From assembly GCA_026398545.1 (NCBI GenBank), contig JAPLSR010000292.1, forward strand, positions 1 to 13,958: a stretch of 13,958 nucleotides of DNA, given 5' to 3'. Each line of letters starts with the position of its first letter. The stretch's first letter is position 1. The position numbers were made by a program, and so were the translations under genes. This stretch comes from Candidatus Sumerlaeota bacterium. GTDB lineage: Bacteria; Sumerlaeota; Sumerlaeia; MWCT01. Below, in pieces: positions 13,084 to 13,958 of the stretch. The notes beneath the pieces are model-generated. The model did no database searches. It was not told the DNA's origin and saw nothing but the letters and a program-made list of their open reading frames with translations.

Positions 13084-13956
13084 TCAGGAAAATTGAAAAA
13101 TGAGCATCCCCTCACTCATCTCAGGAATATCAATGTTAATCATATAACATCTTTTTTTCTCATGCAACGTATATGAGACATTTTTTTCCATGAATATGAC
13201 ACGGAGCGGTTTTTTCACAAGAAATACCCGGACATCCTTTCTGAAAAATCCGTCAATGGAGAGCGCGTCAGGCTCATCATCGATATGCCGGAGATAAATC
13301 TGCCCCTCAATATCAAGGAGGTTCTTCTCTTTTCCGATGATTTTCAGGAGGCGAAAATCAAGGGGTTTGAGCCTGAACATCGATGCGCCCCTCGGAAACG
13401 CACCCCTTCGGACATCCCAGAATCTCAAGCCTCGCCGCATGACCCTGCAGGTCGCCATATCCTCTCCGGTGTTGGAGATGAAGAGAAACCCGTTTCCCGT
13501 CAGGTTCCAGAGGACACCGGAGGATTGCGTCTTGACGAGCGGGTATTCGCCCGTGGACAGACCGGCGTCGCGGAGGAGAAAATCTACAAATTCAAACACA
13601 GGGAGGTTATTCCGGATGCCATCGGCGGCAAGACCGGCGAAAAGGGCATATCCACCGCGGGGGGTGCGGTGGCGGAAGATGACAGGCTCATCTCCCTTCC
13701 TCGTCGCATAAAGGACTTCCACATCTGCGCCCTTTGAAAAAACCGGCACGCCCCAGGCGCAGGATTTGATGATGGGCGACATGCCCAGGAAGGCATCACC
13801 CTTTTTCTTTCCGGTAAAACGCAGTCTGACCTCCTCCCCGTGGGACATGGTGCGGATGGGCAGGTTGGCATCACACCCGAAGAGGCTGAGCATCTCAGGC
13901 GGTTTGTGCGTCCCAAAATCATGATACATTGAATCCACACCAAAGCGGTAGCCATT
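13084..13956 (-). CDS. C-terminal part of a large protein, possibly glycoside-hydrolase-associated (5' end outside window)
   Basis: The frame is open to the right edge of the window (NGYRFG precedes the first in-window GTG at 13938), so only the last ~290 residues are seen. Early on, a segment (RTMSHGEEVRLRFTG, ADVEVLYATRKGDEPVIFRH, GGYALFAGLAADGI, FVDFLLRDAG) resembles the glutamine-amidotransferase-like trimerisation domain that follows the TIM barrel in some beta-galactosidase and GHL-type enzymes. After it come beta-rich segments, consistent with a C-terminal sandwich domain (LWNLTGNGFLFISNTGE, CRVMRRGLRFWDVRRG). The match is by general pattern only, and I would not name an enzyme. The stop is 20 bp before the amidohydrolase start, so it heads the amidohydrolase/FAD-oxidoreductase operon, at least within this window. 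Confidence 0.65.
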   Translation of the reverse strand, partial: NGYRFGVDSMYHDFGTHKPPEMLSLFGCDANLPIRTMSHGEEVRLRFTGKKKGDAFLGMSPIIKSCAWGVPVFSKGADVEVLYATRKGDEPVIFRHRTPRGGYALFAGLAADGIRNNLPVFEFVDFLLRDAGLSTGEYPLVKTQSSGVLWNLTGNGFLFISNTGEDMATCRVMRRGLRFWDVRRGAFPRGASMFRLKPLDFRLLKIIGKEKNLLDIEGQIYLRHIDDEPDALSIDGFFRKDVRVFLVKKPLRVIFMEKNVSYTLHEKKRCYMINIDIPEMSEGMLIFQFS

Positions 13957-13958
13957 GC

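Overview
The window reads as a piece of chromosome from an uncultivated-type Gram-negative bacterium of moderate GC content. The GspG-like pseudopilin (a short protein with a C-terminal YDPTNGTV motif), secreted glycoside-hydrolase-like proteins, the FAD_oxidored-type oxidoreductase and the secreted protease with a P-domain are a mix often met in Planctomycetes/PVC relatives, Sumerlaeota, Hydrogenedentes, Omnitrophica and similar candidate phyla. That placement is an impression from gene content, not a phylogenetic result.

Layout. (1) 1-1037: the 3' end of an AT-rich gene for a polytopic membrane protein, cut by the window edge. (2) 1259-6762, + strand: a sugar-type ABC import locus with a lipoprotein solute-binding protein, two MalF/MalG-type permeases and a TIM-barrel glycoside-hydrolase-like protein. 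No ATPase is present, as is usual where one shared MsmX/UgpC-type ATPase serves several importers. This locus is interrupted twice by small modules of the toxin/antitoxin kind. A short protein plus a MNT-fold nucleotidyltransferase lies between the binding protein and the first permease. A ParD antitoxin with a truncated ParE remnant lies between the second permease and the glycoside-hydrolase-like gene. (3) 6772-8743: a pseudopilin gene (-) divergent from a secreted protein (+) that fuses a T2SSG (GspG C-terminal) domain to an FGE-sulfatase/SUMF1 domain lacking the FGE catalytic cysteines. (4) 8803-13956, - strand: a likely operon read right to left with the end of a large unknown protein, an 8-oxoguanine-deaminase-like amidohydrolase and an FAD-dependent oxidoreductase. 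A secreted papain-like protease with a P/Homo B domain follows in the same direction.

The most distinctive signals are as follows. A 12-bp direct repeat (AAATGAAACAAT) flanks the nucleotidyltransferase module exactly at the stop of the binding-protein gene and the start of the permease gene, so removing one copy plus the module would restore a 4-bp ATGA stop/start overlap. A degenerate octamer repeat (AGAATTGG/AGAATTTG units) occurs once between the permease genes and once, inverted, inside the glycoside-hydrolase-like coding sequence. The short protein and the nucleotidyltransferase overlap by about 56 bp in different frames. The pseudopilin-like domain is fused to an FGE-like domain next to a true pseudopilin gene. 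I saw no rRNA, tRNA, CRISPR array, transposase or convincing intrinsic terminator.
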